Assembly (NCBI GenBank): GCA_025458035.1
Contig: JALOTH010000043.1
Span: 1 to 38,209 of the forward strand
DNA length: 38,209 bases
Direction: 5' to 3'
Origin: Rhodospirillales bacterium
GTDB lineage: Bacteria > Pseudomonadota > Alphaproteobacteria > Rhodospirillales > Defluviicoccaceae
Shown: positions 8,489 through 16,128 of the stretch, piece by piece
How the letters are laid out: the number at the start of each line of letters is the position of its first letter
Numbering within the stretch: the first letter of the stretch is position 1
Translations under genes and position numbers: made by a program
Notes under the pieces: generated by a model
The model's input: the letters and a program-made list of their open reading frames with translations, nothing else
Databases searched by the model: none
Told to the model about the DNA's origin: nothing

Positions 8489-8767
8489 ATGACTGCGACC
8501 GATGACCGATTGCGTTCCGTTATCCTCGATACGCTGAAAGCCGTCGCGCCCGACGGCGACGTTGAGAACCTCGACCCCGGGCGCAGCTTTCACGATCAGC
8601 TGGACATCGATTCGGTGGATTTCCTGAATTTCGCGATGGCGCTGGAACGGCGCTTGGGGGTCCGCGTCGCCGAGGTTGACTACCCGAGACTCTCATCCCT
8701 CGACGGCTGCCTCGCCTATCTGACGCCACGGATCACCGCGATCGACGGTCCGCCGCCGGCGAACTAG
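8489..8767 (+). CDS. Acyl carrier protein
   Basis: This 92-residue protein has the acyl carrier fold. It carries the attachment motif LDIDSVDFLNF, with Ser42 as the probable phosphopantetheine site (DSVD in place of the more usual DSL). A GAGAAAG lies 8 bases before the ATG at 8489; an in-frame ATG at 8459 has no such site. It is separate from any fatty-acid synthesis gene and follows the acetyl-CoA synthetase-like gene by 70 bases. This is a specialised carrier, not the housekeeping AcpP. I infer that it works with the neighbouring ligase and possibly with the acetyltransferase, but no reaction is shown by the sequence. Confidence 0.85.
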   Translation: MTATDDRLRSVILDTLKAVAPDGDVENLDPGRSFHDQLDIDSVDFLNFAMALERRLGVRVAEVDYPRLSSLDGCLAYLTPRITAIDGPPPAN

Positions 8768-8893
8768 GCCGTTTTCAACAGCTTGGCGACGTGCGGCGGA
8801 GCGGCGATGGCCGGTTTCGACACGACGTCCGGCGAGTTCCGTCGGCAGCCCCCGCCCGTCTCGCCCGCGCATCGCGGAGCAGCCTTCAGGATA

Positions 8894-8922
8894 TTGAAAC
8901 CGCTCACCGGTCATGTTTATAT
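8894..8922 (+). promoter_or_regulatory. Promoter of the L,D-transpeptidase gene
   Basis: TTGAAA at 8894-8899 and TTATAT at 8917-8922 are separated by exactly 17 bases, a very good sigma-70-type promoter. Transcription would begin near 8929, about 20 bases before the TTG start codon. This supports the late start at 8950 and rules out starts upstream of it. Confidence 0.7.
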
Positions 8923-8949
8923 CCCGCTTCCATTGTTAAGGGCATCGCA

Positions 8950-9477
8950 TTGAAACAGAGTATCATTGCATCGTGCGTCCTGGGTTTTGCCGTCCTCGCA
9001 TGGCCCGCCGCCGGGATCGCCAGCCCGATGGGTGGTGAAACCATGGCGGGACTGAAGGCCGAGCGCATCCTGGTAAAGAAGAGCGAACGGCGCATGTATT
9101 TGTTAGCCGCCGAACACGTCATAAAAGAATTTTCCATTTCCCTGGGCCCCAATCCCGAAGGTCATAAGTTTTTCTCGGGAGACGGCCGCACCCCGGAAGG
9201 TACCTACTATATCGAGTACAAGAACCCTTCGAGCCGCTTTTACCGTTCTCTGAAAATATCCTATCCGAACGCGGCCGACCTCGAGACTTCGCGAGGCTAC
9301 GGACTGCCCGCCGGCGGCATGATCATGATCCACGGCCTGCCGACCGACCCGATTACCGGCCACGTGCGCTGGCGCAACGCCGACTGGACCGAAGGGTGCA
9401 TTGCCGTCACCAACAGCGAGATGGACGAAATCTGGGCGGCGGTGGAGCCGGGAACGGTCATCGAAATTCAACCCTAG
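8950..9477 (+). CDS. L,D-transpeptidase (YkuD domain), secreted
   Basis: This 175-residue protein has a signal peptide at about residues 1-25 (MKQSIIASCVLGFAVLAWPA, then AGIAS). A YkuD domain follows, with the catalytic His in MIMIHGLP (H128) and the nucleophile Cys in DWTEGCIAV (C150). Such enzymes cut or join peptidoglycan stem peptides, or attach proteins to them, in the periplasm. I chose TTG at 8950 because it has TAAGGG 8 bases upstream, yields a clean signal peptide and lies just downstream of a good promoter. No ATG is in frame nearby. The TEGC motif, in place of SHGC, occurs in a branch of the family whose members may be transpeptidases or amidases. Two coiled-coil lipoprotein genes follow. 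Confidence 0.9.
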   Translation: MKQSIIASCVLGFAVLAWPAAGIASPMGGETMAGLKAERILVKKSERRMYLLAAEHVIKEFSISLGPNPEGHKFFSGDGRTPEGTYYIEYKNPSSRFYRSLKISYPNAADLETSRGYGLPAGGMIMIHGLPTDPITGHVRWRNADWTEGCIAVTNSEMDEIWAAVEPGTVIEIQP

Positions 9478-9519
9478 CCGCTGTGCCGACACCGCCATCG
9501 GCCGATCGCAAGGGCGGGC

Positions 9520-9548
9520 TTGATTTTACCGGCTCCCGCCAGCTAGAG
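9520..9548 (+). promoter_or_regulatory. Promoter of the first lipoprotein gene
   Basis: TTGATT at 9520-9525 and CTAGAG at 9543-9548 are spaced by 17 bases, matching the alphaproteobacterial housekeeping pattern. The start codon at 9612 lies about 57 bases beyond the expected transcription start. The same -10 hexamer occurs before the SRP RNA gene. Confidence 0.55.
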
Positions 9549-9611
9549 GGTTTGAAGGACACGGTGATGCGGCCATCGCGAGGTCGGTCGCCCTGGTTTT
9601 GGAGAGCGGAG

Positions 9612-9905
9612 ATGCGGACATCCTCAAGGCGCCTTCTGGCCTTGCCGATGCTGGTAGGGCTGGGTCTGTCCGCCGCCGGCTGTGCAAGCACGGCGGACGT
9701 GGAGAGCCTGCAGGCAACCATCGGCCGTTTGCAGCAAGAGGTGAAGACCGCGCGACAGCAATCCGAGGCCTCGGCAAAGGCGGCGGCAGAAGCGCAAAAG
9801 CAAGCACAGTCCGCCGAACAACAGGCATCGGTCGCGGCGAAAGCAGCGACATCAGCAGCCGAGCGCGCGGACCGGGTATACCAGCAGTTTCTCGAACGCC
9901 GCTGA
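9612..9905 (+). CDS. Alanine-zipper coiled-coil lipoprotein
   Basis: This 97-residue protein has a lipoprotein signal ending in LSAAGC; the lipidated Cys would be C24. The mature part is a nearly continuous Ala/Gln/Lys/Glu-rich coiled coil (about 28-92) like the Lpp/alanine-zipper outer-membrane lipoproteins. The start at 9612 has GGAGAGCGGAG directly before it. An in-frame ATG at 9567 would add a non-signal extension. It ends ...QQFLERR, with no C-terminal Lys, so Lpp-style covalent attachment to peptidoglycan is not expected. It has its own promoter and stands between an L,D-transpeptidase and a second lipoprotein of the same type. Confidence 0.82.
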   Translation: MRTSSRRLLALPMLVGLGLSAAGCASTADVESLQATIGRLQQEVKTARQQSEASAKAAAEAQKQAQSAEQQASVAAKAATSAAERADRVYQQFLERR

Positions 9906-10032
9906 TACCAATCAGCGGGCTTCGCGTGTTCATCGGGACACACCGTTTGCGCCGCCGATGAAAAATGCGACAGATTGCGGCTTGCATTTCCCACTTCAAC
10001 GTTCGATGTTGCGGGGGGTTGGCTCGCCACTC

Positions 10033-10059
10033 TTGATTTCCGACTGCGGATAGCTAAAA
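10033..10059 (+). promoter_or_regulatory. Possible promoter of the second lipoprotein gene
   Basis: TTGATT at 10033-10038 is followed, after 15 or 16 bases, by CTAAAA/TAAAAA at 10054-10060. The -35 box is the same hexamer as in the promoter of the first lipoprotein gene, but the spacing is short, so this is tentative. Confidence 0.35.
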
Positions 10060-10132
10060 AACAGCGGTCCCGGCGCGGGGCGAGCCGCGTCACACCTCGA
10101 TTACGCTGATCGTTTCATCGGAGGGAGTAGAG

Positions 10133-10405
10133 ATGAAGATGGCTTTCGCGAAAGCCCTGCCCGTTCTGGTCGTTGCCGGCACGCTCGCGGCTGCTGGTTG
10201 CTCAACGGTCGACCGTGCGGAATTCGACCAACTGAAGTCTGAGGTCGCGGCCCTGAAGAGCGAAACCGCGGCAGCTCGGCAGGAGTCGGCGCGCGCCGCC
10301 CAGTCGGCCCAGGCCGCCGCTGCGGAGGCGAAGCGGGCCGCCGACGCCGCCACCGCCGCCGCGGCGAAGATGGATCGCATGCACTCCTCGGGTCTGCGCA
10401 AGTAA
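10133..10405 (+). CDS. Lpp-like lipoprotein ending in Arg-Lys
   Basis: This 90-residue protein has a signal with lipobox LAAAGC (C23). A short coiled coil follows (VDRAEFDQLKSEVAALKSE) and then an Ala-rich zipper to about residue 80. The ATG at 10133 is preceded by GGAGGGAG. The last residues are GLRK. Enterobacterial Lpp ends in a similar RK and is joined to peptidoglycan through that Lys by L,D-transpeptidases, and one such enzyme is encoded upstream. Whether this protein is cross-linked is inferred. It shares its general design with the lipoprotein encoded at 9612-9905, suggesting an old duplication. A strong hairpin follows the stop codon. Confidence 0.85.
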   Translation: MKMAFAKALPVLVVAGTLAAAGCSTVDRAEFDQLKSEVAALKSETAAARQESARAAQSAQAAAAEAKRAADAATAAAAKMDRMHSSGLRK

Positions 10406-10427
10406 CCCGTCTCCGCCCGAAATTCGC

Positions 10428-10462
10428 AGCGCCGCCGGTGGTCGTCATCCACCGGCGGCGTT
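10428..10462 (+). terminator. Terminator hairpin after the lipoprotein gene
   Basis: A perfect 11-base stem (10431-10441 with 10449-10459) extends outward by one C-G pair, a G-T wobble and one A-T pair. It encloses a 7-base loop and is followed by TTT. It lies about 25 bases after the stop codon. This is the best intrinsic-terminator candidate in the window. Confidence 0.7.
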
Positions 10463-10738
10463 TGCCATTGCGGCCCCGGGCTGGCGCTGGGTCACCCAGC
10501 CTGTTCGGCGCCTCCCTTGGCGAGGCGAGCGGTACCGGCATCGCGCGGCGCTTCGATCGGCGGTAACGCCGCGCCGGGCAATCGATGGTCGCGGTCCCAG
10601 CACCCTTTCCTCCGGTTTCATCGCGCGTGGGTGGATCGCACCCGGGCGGCCCGCCTCGACGAGGACCGTTCAAGCGGACTTTCCCGGCTTGCGGCTAAGC
10701 TGGCTTGGTGACGGCCTTCACCCAATAGGGGGGCGGGA
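10463..10738. other. Intergenic region before the glycosyltransferase
   Basis: The whole gap from 10406 to 10738 is 333 bases. After the terminator hairpin I see no gene and no clear promoter, only a G-rich ribosome-binding stretch just before 10739. A promoter for the glycosyltransferase must lie here but is not evident. Confidence 0.5.
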
Positions 10739-12079
10739 ATGCGCGTGCTCTTCGTTCACCAGAACTTTCCCGGCCAGTACAAGCACCTGGCGCCGGCCCT
10801 CGCCAGCCGCCCCGGCACCGTCGTCAAGGCGCTTGCCATCAACAAGAACCCGGCGCCTGCGGGGGTCGCCGTCCACCATTACCTGCCGCAGCGCGGCACG
10901 ACCAAGGACATCCATCCCTGGGTCTCGGACTTTGAAACCAAGGTCATCCGCGGCGAGGCCGCGGCGCAGGCCGCGCAGCGCCTGAAAGGCGAAGGCTTCG
11001 AGCCCGATGTGATCTGTGCCCACCCCGGCTGGGGTGAAGCCCTGTTCCTGAAGGATGTCTTCCCCGGCGCGCGGCTGTTGTCCTTCATCGAGTTTCATTA
11101 TCAGGCGTGCGGCGCCGATTACGGTTTCGACCCGGAGTTTTCGGCCGTCGACTTCGAAGGCCTGTGCCGGCTTCGCATGAAAAACGTCAACAGCCTGCTC
11201 AACCTTGAGGCATGCGACTGGGCGATCACCCCGACCGACTGGCAGAAGAGCACCATCCCGGAAACCTACCGGCATAAGGTCTCGGTCATTTTCGATGGCA
11301 TTGACACCGACCGGGTCCAGCCCGACGCCGACGCGATGATCAGCCTGAACAAGGCCGGCGTGACACTCAAGCCCGGTGATGACATCATCACCTTCGTCAA
11401 CCGCAACATGGAGCCCTACCGCGGTTTCCACATCTTCATGCGGGCCTTGCCGGAAATTCAGCGCCGCCATCCCGAGGCGTGGACGATCATCGTCGGCGGC
11501 GATGAGGTCAGTTACGGCCGGCAGCTTGAAGCCGGCCAGACATACCGGAAGATCCTGCTGGACGAAGTGGGTGATCGCCTCAACCTCGATCGCATCCGTT
11601 TCGTCGGCCGTGTTCCCTATGATGACTTCATCCGCATGCTGCAGGTCTCGGCCGTCCACGTTTACCTGACCTATCCCTTCGTGCTGTCGTGGTCGATGCT
11701 GGAGGCAATGGCCGCCGGCTGTCTCGTCGTCGGCTCGGCGACGCCACCGGTGCAAGAGGTCATTCGCGACGGCGAGAACGGCCTCCTCGTTGATTTCTTC
11801 TCCACCAAGGGCATTGCCGACGCCATCGACCGGGTCCTGGGCCATTCCGACCGCATGCAGTCGCTGCGCATCAAAGCGCGCCAGACGATCGTCGAGCGTT
11901 ACGATCTGCGGCGCATTTGTCTGCCGCGCCACATCGCCCTCGTCGACGCCTTGGCCGCCGGCAACATCCCGCCGGCGATCGACGCCATGCCGATGTCGAC
12001 GGCGGCGGCGATGCGGCGTGCGCTCGCCGCCAAGCAGGCAGCGCGCCACGGCGCGGCAAAAGGCTCCCGGCGCGGCTGA
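10739..12079 (+). CDS. Glycosyltransferase, GT4 family
   Basis: This 446-residue protein has a GT-B fold. The N-terminal acceptor-binding domain begins MRVLFVHQNFPGQYKHLAPA. The C-terminal nucleotide-sugar domain carries the GT4 E-x7-E type motif around SMLEAMAAGCLVVGSATPP. Loops such as VNRNMEPYRGFHIF and the VGRVPYDDFIRML region are typical of GT4 retaining enzymes. The C-terminal 40 residues are Ala-rich and basic and look dispensable. The ATG follows a G-rich Shine-Dalgarno stretch. It is isolated: a terminator lies upstream, and lptM-lysA downstream belong to another pathway, so donor and acceptor cannot be inferred. No membrane segment is visible; it probably acts in the cytosol or at the inner face of the membrane. 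Confidence 0.85.
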   Translation: MRVLFVHQNFPGQYKHLAPALASRPGTVVKALAINKNPAPAGVAVHHYLPQRGTTKDIHPWVSDFETKVIRGEAAAQAAQRLKGEGFEPDVICAHPGWGEALFLKDVFPGARLLSFIEFHYQACGADYGFDPEFSAVDFEGLCRLRMKNVNSLLNLEACDWAITPTDWQKSTIPETYRHKVSVIFDGIDTDRVQPDADAMISLNKAGVTLKPGDDIITFVNRNMEPYRGFHIFMRALPEIQRRHPEAWTIIVGGDEVSYGRQLEAGQTYRKILLDEVGDRLNLDRIRFVGRVPYDDFIRMLQVSAVHVYLTYPFVLSWSMLEAMAAGCLVVGSATPPVQEVIRDGENGLLVDFFSTKGIADAIDRVLGHSDRMQSLRIKARQTIVERYDLRRICLPRHIALVDALAAGNIPPAIDAMPMSTAAAMRRALAAKQAARHGAAKGSRRG

Positions 12080-12107
12080 TTTCACCCTCGCACTGACGGG
12101 AACGACA

Positions 12108-12179
12108 CATCATACTCTACAGCAGCGAGTGTGCGGCGGACGCACCGCCGTTGGTCACGGGCAACTGTTGAGTATGATG
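12108..12179 (+). promoter_or_regulatory. Inverted repeat overlapping the lptM start codons
   Basis: A perfect 10-base inverted repeat (12108-12117 with 12170-12179) encloses an inner 6-base hairpin (12134-12139 with 12145-12150, loop of 5). The distal arm contains the ATGATG start region of the small lipoprotein gene. In RNA this could hide the start codons. No regulator or ligand-binding motif is recognised. Confidence 0.3.
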
Positions 12180-12317
12180 GCCATGCGAAACGCAGCCGGA
12201 TGGGCGTTGGTGCTGATCATGCTGGCATCGCTGATGGCCGTGACCGCTTGCGGACGAAAAAATTCGCCGGAACCGCCGCCGGGTTCCGAGTTCCCACGAA
12301 CCTATCCCTCCCGCTAG
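12174..12317 (+). CDS. lptM: Small lipoprotein, LptM (YifL) type
   Basis: This 47-residue protein has a signal peptide, a lipobox ending in VTAC (C26) and a short proline-rich tail, GRKNSPEPPPGSEFPRTYP. A CGRKGPLEPPP-like tail directly upstream of lysA or dapF is the hallmark of the LptM/YifL family, which stabilises the outer-membrane LPS transporter LptD. Three in-frame ATGs (12174, 12177, 12183) are possible starts; 12174 is taken as the longest with a sensible signal. The stop is 16 bases before lysA. The gene is easily missed because of its size. Confidence 0.8.
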   Translation: MMAMRNAAGWALVLIMLASLMAVTACGRKNSPEPPPGSEFPRTYPSR

Positions 12318-12333
12318 GGCGAGCTGCCGGCCC

Positions 12334-13641
12334 GTGGATCACTTTCTCTATCGCGACGGCTGCCTGTGCGCCGAGGATGTGCCGATCGAGCGGATCGCCG
12401 CCGCCGCCGGCACCCCCGTCTACGTCTATTCCACCGCGACCTTGGAGCGCCATTACCGGGTTTTCACGGCGGCGTTTCGGGGCCTCGACGCGCAGGTGTG
12501 CTACGCCGTGAAAGCCAACGGCAACCTCGCCGTCGTCGCCACCTTGGCCGGCCTCGGCGCCGGCGCCGACGTGGTCTCCTTGGGCGAACTGGAAATCGCC
12601 CTGGCGGCAGGCGTGCCGGCGGCGCGCATCGTCTTTTCCGGCGTCGGCAAAAGCGAGGCCGAAATGGCCGCGGCGCTGAAAGCCGGCATTCTGCAGATCA
12701 ACGTCGAAAGCGAACCGGAACTCCGGCAACTGTCCCGCGTCGCCACATCGCTGGGCGTCGTCGCGCCGGCGGCCCTTCGCATCAACCCCGATGTCGACGC
12801 ATTGACCCATGAAAAGATTTCCACCGGCCGCAAGGAGAACAAGTTCGGCATCGAGTGGACGGCGGCCCATCGCGTATTCGGCGAGGCGGCGCAACTGGCC
12901 AACATTCGCCTTGCCGGCATTGCCGTTCACATCGGCTCCCAGCTCACCCGCATTGAACCGTTTCTCGCCGCCTTCCGCCGGCTGCGCGACCTGGTGGTGA
13001 TGCTCCGCACGGATGGTCACACCATCACCACCCTCGACCTCGGCGGCGGCCTCGGCGTGCCCTACGGCGATCAGAGCCTGCCTGAATTGCCATCCCCCGA
13101 CGCCTACGCCGCAGCCGTTCGCCATACCGTCGGCGATCTGGGATGCCGCCTGATCCTCGAACCCGGCCGGCTGCTCGTCGCCAACGCTGGCATCCTGGTG
13201 ACGCGCGTGCTCTACGTCAAAGAGGGAGCGACCCGCACCTTCGTCATCGTCGATGCCGGCATGAACGACCTGTTGCGGCCCGCACTCTATGATGCCTACC
13301 ATGCCATCGTGCCATTGATCGAACCAGCGCCGGACGGCGAGCAGTGCGAAATGGACGTGGTCGGGCCGGTTTGCGAAACCTCCGATACCTTCGGCATTGG
13401 TCGCCTGCTGCCGCCGGTGGCGGCGGGCGACGGGCTCGCCTTGCGCACCGCCGGCGCCTACGGTGCAGCGATGGCATCCAGCTACAACGCACGGCCACTG
13501 CCGGCGGAGGTACTGGTCAATGGCGACCGATTCGCCATCGTCAGTGCCCGGCCGAGCCTTGCCGAGATGATGGCTCGCCAGCGACTGCCGGACTGGCTTG
13601 CCAACGCCATGCCGCCGGCGCCCGCCGAGGTCGGGCCATGA
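12334..13641 (+). CDS. lysA: Diaminopimelate decarboxylase
   Basis: LysA is a PLP enzyme that decarboxylates meso-diaminopimelate to lysine, the last step of lysine synthesis. In this 435-residue protein the PLP Lys is in CYAVKANGN (K60). Other family motifs are HIGSQ (199-203), the phosphate-binding DLGGGLG (about 235-241), EPGR (276-279), and the active-site Cys of VCETSDTF (C347), which comes from the partner subunit in the dimer. The start is GTG at 12334, 16 bases after lptM. The stop overlaps the next ATG (ATGA), so the following DUF4175 gene is probably translationally coupled. Confidence 0.96.
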   Translation: MDHFLYRDGCLCAEDVPIERIAAAAGTPVYVYSTATLERHYRVFTAAFRGLDAQVCYAVKANGNLAVVATLAGLGAGADVVSLGELEIALAAGVPAARIVFSGVGKSEAEMAAALKAGILQINVESEPELRQLSRVATSLGVVAPAALRINPDVDALTHEKISTGRKENKFGIEWTAAHRVFGEAAQLANIRLAGIAVHIGSQLTRIEPFLAAFRRLRDLVVMLRTDGHTITTLDLGGGLGVPYGDQSLPELPSPDAYAAAVRHTVGDLGCRLILEPGRLLVANAGILVTRVLYVKEGATRTFVIVDAGMNDLLRPALYDAYHAIVPLIEPAPDGEQCEMDVVGPVCETSDTFGIGRLLPPVAAGDGLALRTAGAYGAAMASSYNARPLPAEVLVNGDRFAIVSARPSLAEMMARQRLPDWLANAMPPAPAEVGP

Positions 13642-16103
13642 CCGGCTCGCCGTGGCGGCTGCGCATCCTGCTGGCGCTGGCCGGCGCCGCCGTCCTCTGG
13701 GAACGGCTCTGGCCGCGGCTCTGGCCGGTCACCGCCATCCTCGGCGCGTTCACCGCCATTGCCCTGCTCGACGTGCTGCCGCGGCTGCCGTCGTGGCTGC
13801 ACGCCGGCGTCCTGGTGATGACGGCGCTCGCCCTCGCCAGCGCCTTATGGTCGGCGCGGGGTGCGCTGCGCCGGGTCGGGCCCGCGGCCGCGCGGCGTCG
13901 CCTGGAGCAAGATTCGGGGCTTGCCGACCGCCCGCTGCGGGCGTGCGATGACCGGCTGGCCGGCGGCGTCGATGATTCGCTGGCGGAAGCGCTTTGGCAG
14001 CGCCATCGCCAGCAGATGGCCGCCCAGCTGCGCCGGCTCCGCCTCCACTGGCCGCGATCCGACATCGATCGCGCCGAGCCGTGGGGCTTTCGTGCCGGCA
14101 CCCTGCTGTTGCTGGTGGTTGGCCTCGCCGCCGGCTGGCACGAGCCGATGGAGCGCCTTGCCCGCGCCGTCGATCCTGGTCTGAGGATTGCCGCGGGTCC
14201 GGCCCCGGTGATCGAGGTTTGGATCTCGCCGCCGCCGTATACACGCGCCGCGCCGGTGTTCCTGAGCGGTGAGGCCGGCGCCGGCCCCGCCGACGGCGAG
14301 ATCATGGTACCGCGGGGCAGCACGGTTCTCGCCCGCGTTACGGGAGTTGCCCGCGAGCCGGAGTTGAAGCTGGGCGTCACCCACGCGCCGTTCACCGCCC
14401 TTGACGATCAGGGAATCCGAGGGCGCACCTTTGGCGCCGAGGTGGAAGCCCAGAGCGGCGATCAGCTGGCTGTCCTTAGCGGACGGCAGGTGTTGGCCGC
14501 CTGGCCGATCCGCGTCCTTGGCGATCAACCGCCGCGGATCGCCCTGACGGCCCCGCCGGCGGAAAGCGGCAACGGCGGCGTCGCGCTCGCCTACGAGACA
14601 TCCGACGACTATGGCGTGCGCAGCGCCCTCGCCGTGCTGCGACGGACCGAGACGAACGGCGCCGGCGGCGAGATTCGCATCGAACTGCCATTGACCACGT
14701 CGGACCCGACGGTGTTCAGCGGTGAAAGCCGCGAGGATCTGTCCGCCCACCGCTGGGCGGGCGAGAACGTCGAGATGGAACTCCTCGCCGAGGACGACAT
14801 GGGCCAGACCGGCAGCAGCGGGGTCGTTTCGTTCATCCTCCCGGAACGCCGGTTCGAGCATGCGGTGGCACGCGCCATCGTCGCCGCTCGCAAGCGCCTT
14901 CTTACCGACGATGCGGTGACCCGTCACATCGTTGCCGGCGAACTGCGAACGATTGCTGCCCACCCCGACGCCTTCGCCGGTGACACCGTCGTCTCTTTGG
15001 CGCTCGCCGTCGCCGACAAGCGTCTTCTGCTCGACCGTGACGAGAGTGCCGTCGACAGCGTTCGCGACCTCCTGTGGGCGACCGCCTTGCGCATCGACGC
15101 GGGCGAGGTACCGGCTGCTGAACGCGCTCTCACGGAAGCGCGGCAGCGGCTGCGGGAAGCGCTCGACAACAACGAGCCCGCGTCGGAAATCGAGCGCCGC
15201 ATGGACGAGCTGCAAGCCGCGATGGATCGCTATCTGCAGGCTCTCGCGGCCGAGATGGCGCGGCAAGGCGAAGCAAACCCGGCGTTTGATCCGAGGCTGA
15301 TGCCAGCCCCCGCCACCGATCTGAACGAAATGCTGGAGACAGCGCGGCAACTGCTGCGGACGGGCGCCCGTGACAGCGCCGAACAGATGCTCGCGCAGTT
15401 GCAGCGCATGCTGGACCAGCTGCGGGCCGGCATGCCGATGGCCGGGCCATCGCCGGCGATGAAGGAGGCGAGTGAATTGCTGGATGCGCTCGGCCAAATG
15501 CGCGATCGCCAGCAATCCCTGCTGGACGAGACCTTTCAGCGCCTGCGCACCCAGCGGGATCGACCGGAGTCCGGCGGTCGCGGCCAACCGAGAGCCAACG
15601 AAAAGTCCGGCGACGGCGCCGAGGCGCAGCAGCAACTTCGGCGCGAGTTGACCGAACTGATGGCGCGGGCACAGCGCATGCTGGGCTCCGCACCGGGCGC
15701 GCTGCCGGGCGAACTGCCAGACGCTGAGCAGGCGATGCGCTCGGCCGGCCGGGCCCTCGAGCAAAACCGCCTCGGTGAAGGCGCCAACCGGCAGGGTCAG
15801 GCCGTCGACGCCCTCGATCGGGCCATCGACGCGATGGCGGAGGCGTTGGGAAAGGCCCTCGGCATGGGGAACGCCGTGTTTTTTGGCCCCGGTGCCCAGC
15901 CGGGCGGCGCCCAGGGCGACGCTTTCGGTCGCAACCCACCGGGTGGCCAACGCGGCGCCGCCATTGGCGGTGCGCCCATCCCCGATGCGGCATCGTTACG
16001 GCGGGCGCAGCAAATTCTGGAAGAGTTGCGGCGGCGTGCCGGCGATCAAGGTCGCCCGACGGTGGAACGCGATTACATCGAGCGGATGCTTCGCCGCTAT
16101 TGA
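13638..16103 (+). CDS. DUF4175 (TIGR02302-like) membrane protein
   Basis: This 821-residue protein has three hydrophobic segments in the first 75 residues and another at about 151-167. A long periplasm-type region follows, with repeated beta-rich stretches (PRIALTAPPAE, VALAYETSDDYGV). The C-terminal half is helical and Gln/Arg/Met-rich, with segments such as AEQMLAQLQRMLDQLRAGMP that suggest coiled coils. It closes with ERDYIERMLRRY. This matches the conserved alphaproteobacterial DUF4175 family often found next to lysA; the function is unknown. The ATG at 13638 overlaps the lysA stop, so they are probably co-translated. It converges with the zinc-ribbon gene, with a 25-base gap. Confidence 0.8.
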   Translation: MTGSPWRLRILLALAGAAVLWERLWPRLWPVTAILGAFTAIALLDVLPRLPSWLHAGVLVMTALALASALWSARGALRRVGPAAARRRLEQDSGLADRPLRACDDRLAGGVDDSLAEALWQRHRQQMAAQLRRLRLHWPRSDIDRAEPWGFRAGTLLLLVVGLAAGWHEPMERLARAVDPGLRIAAGPAPVIEVWISPPPYTRAAPVFLSGEAGAGPADGEIMVPRGSTVLARVTGVAREPELKLGVTHAPFTALDDQGIRGRTFGAEVEAQSGDQLAVLSGRQVLAAWPIRVLGDQPPRIALTAPPAESGNGGVALAYETSDDYGVRSALAVLRRTETNGAGGEIRIELPLTTSDPTVFSGESREDLSAHRWAGENVEMELLAEDDMGQTGSSGVVSFILPERRFEHAVARAIVAARKRLLTDDAVTRHIVAGELRTIAAHPDAFAGDTVVSLALAVADKRLLLDRDESAVDSVRDLLWATALRIDAGEVPAAERALTEARQRLREALDNNEPASEIERRMDELQAAMDRYLQALAAEMARQGEANPAFDPRLMPAPATDLNEMLETARQLLRTGARDSAEQMLAQLQRMLDQLRAGMPMAGPSPAMKEASELLDALGQMRDRQQSLLDETFQRLRTQRDRPESGGRGQPRANEKSGDGAEAQQQLRRELTELMARAQRMLGSAPGALPGELPDAEQAMRSAGRALEQNRLGEGANRQGQAVDALDRAIDAMAEALGKALGMGNAVFFGPGAQPGGAQGDAFGRNPPGGQRGAAIGGAPIPDAASLRRAQQILEELRRRAGDQGRPTVERDYIERMLRRY

Positions 16104-16128
16104 TCGGCGCTTGCCGGATCGCCGCGCC

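Noticed and set aside
13845-15950. Open frame of 701 codons on the minus strand across DUF4175
   Set aside because: High third-position GC leaves long stop-free antisense frames; the plus-strand frame has membrane segments, an ATGA overlap with lysA and family features.
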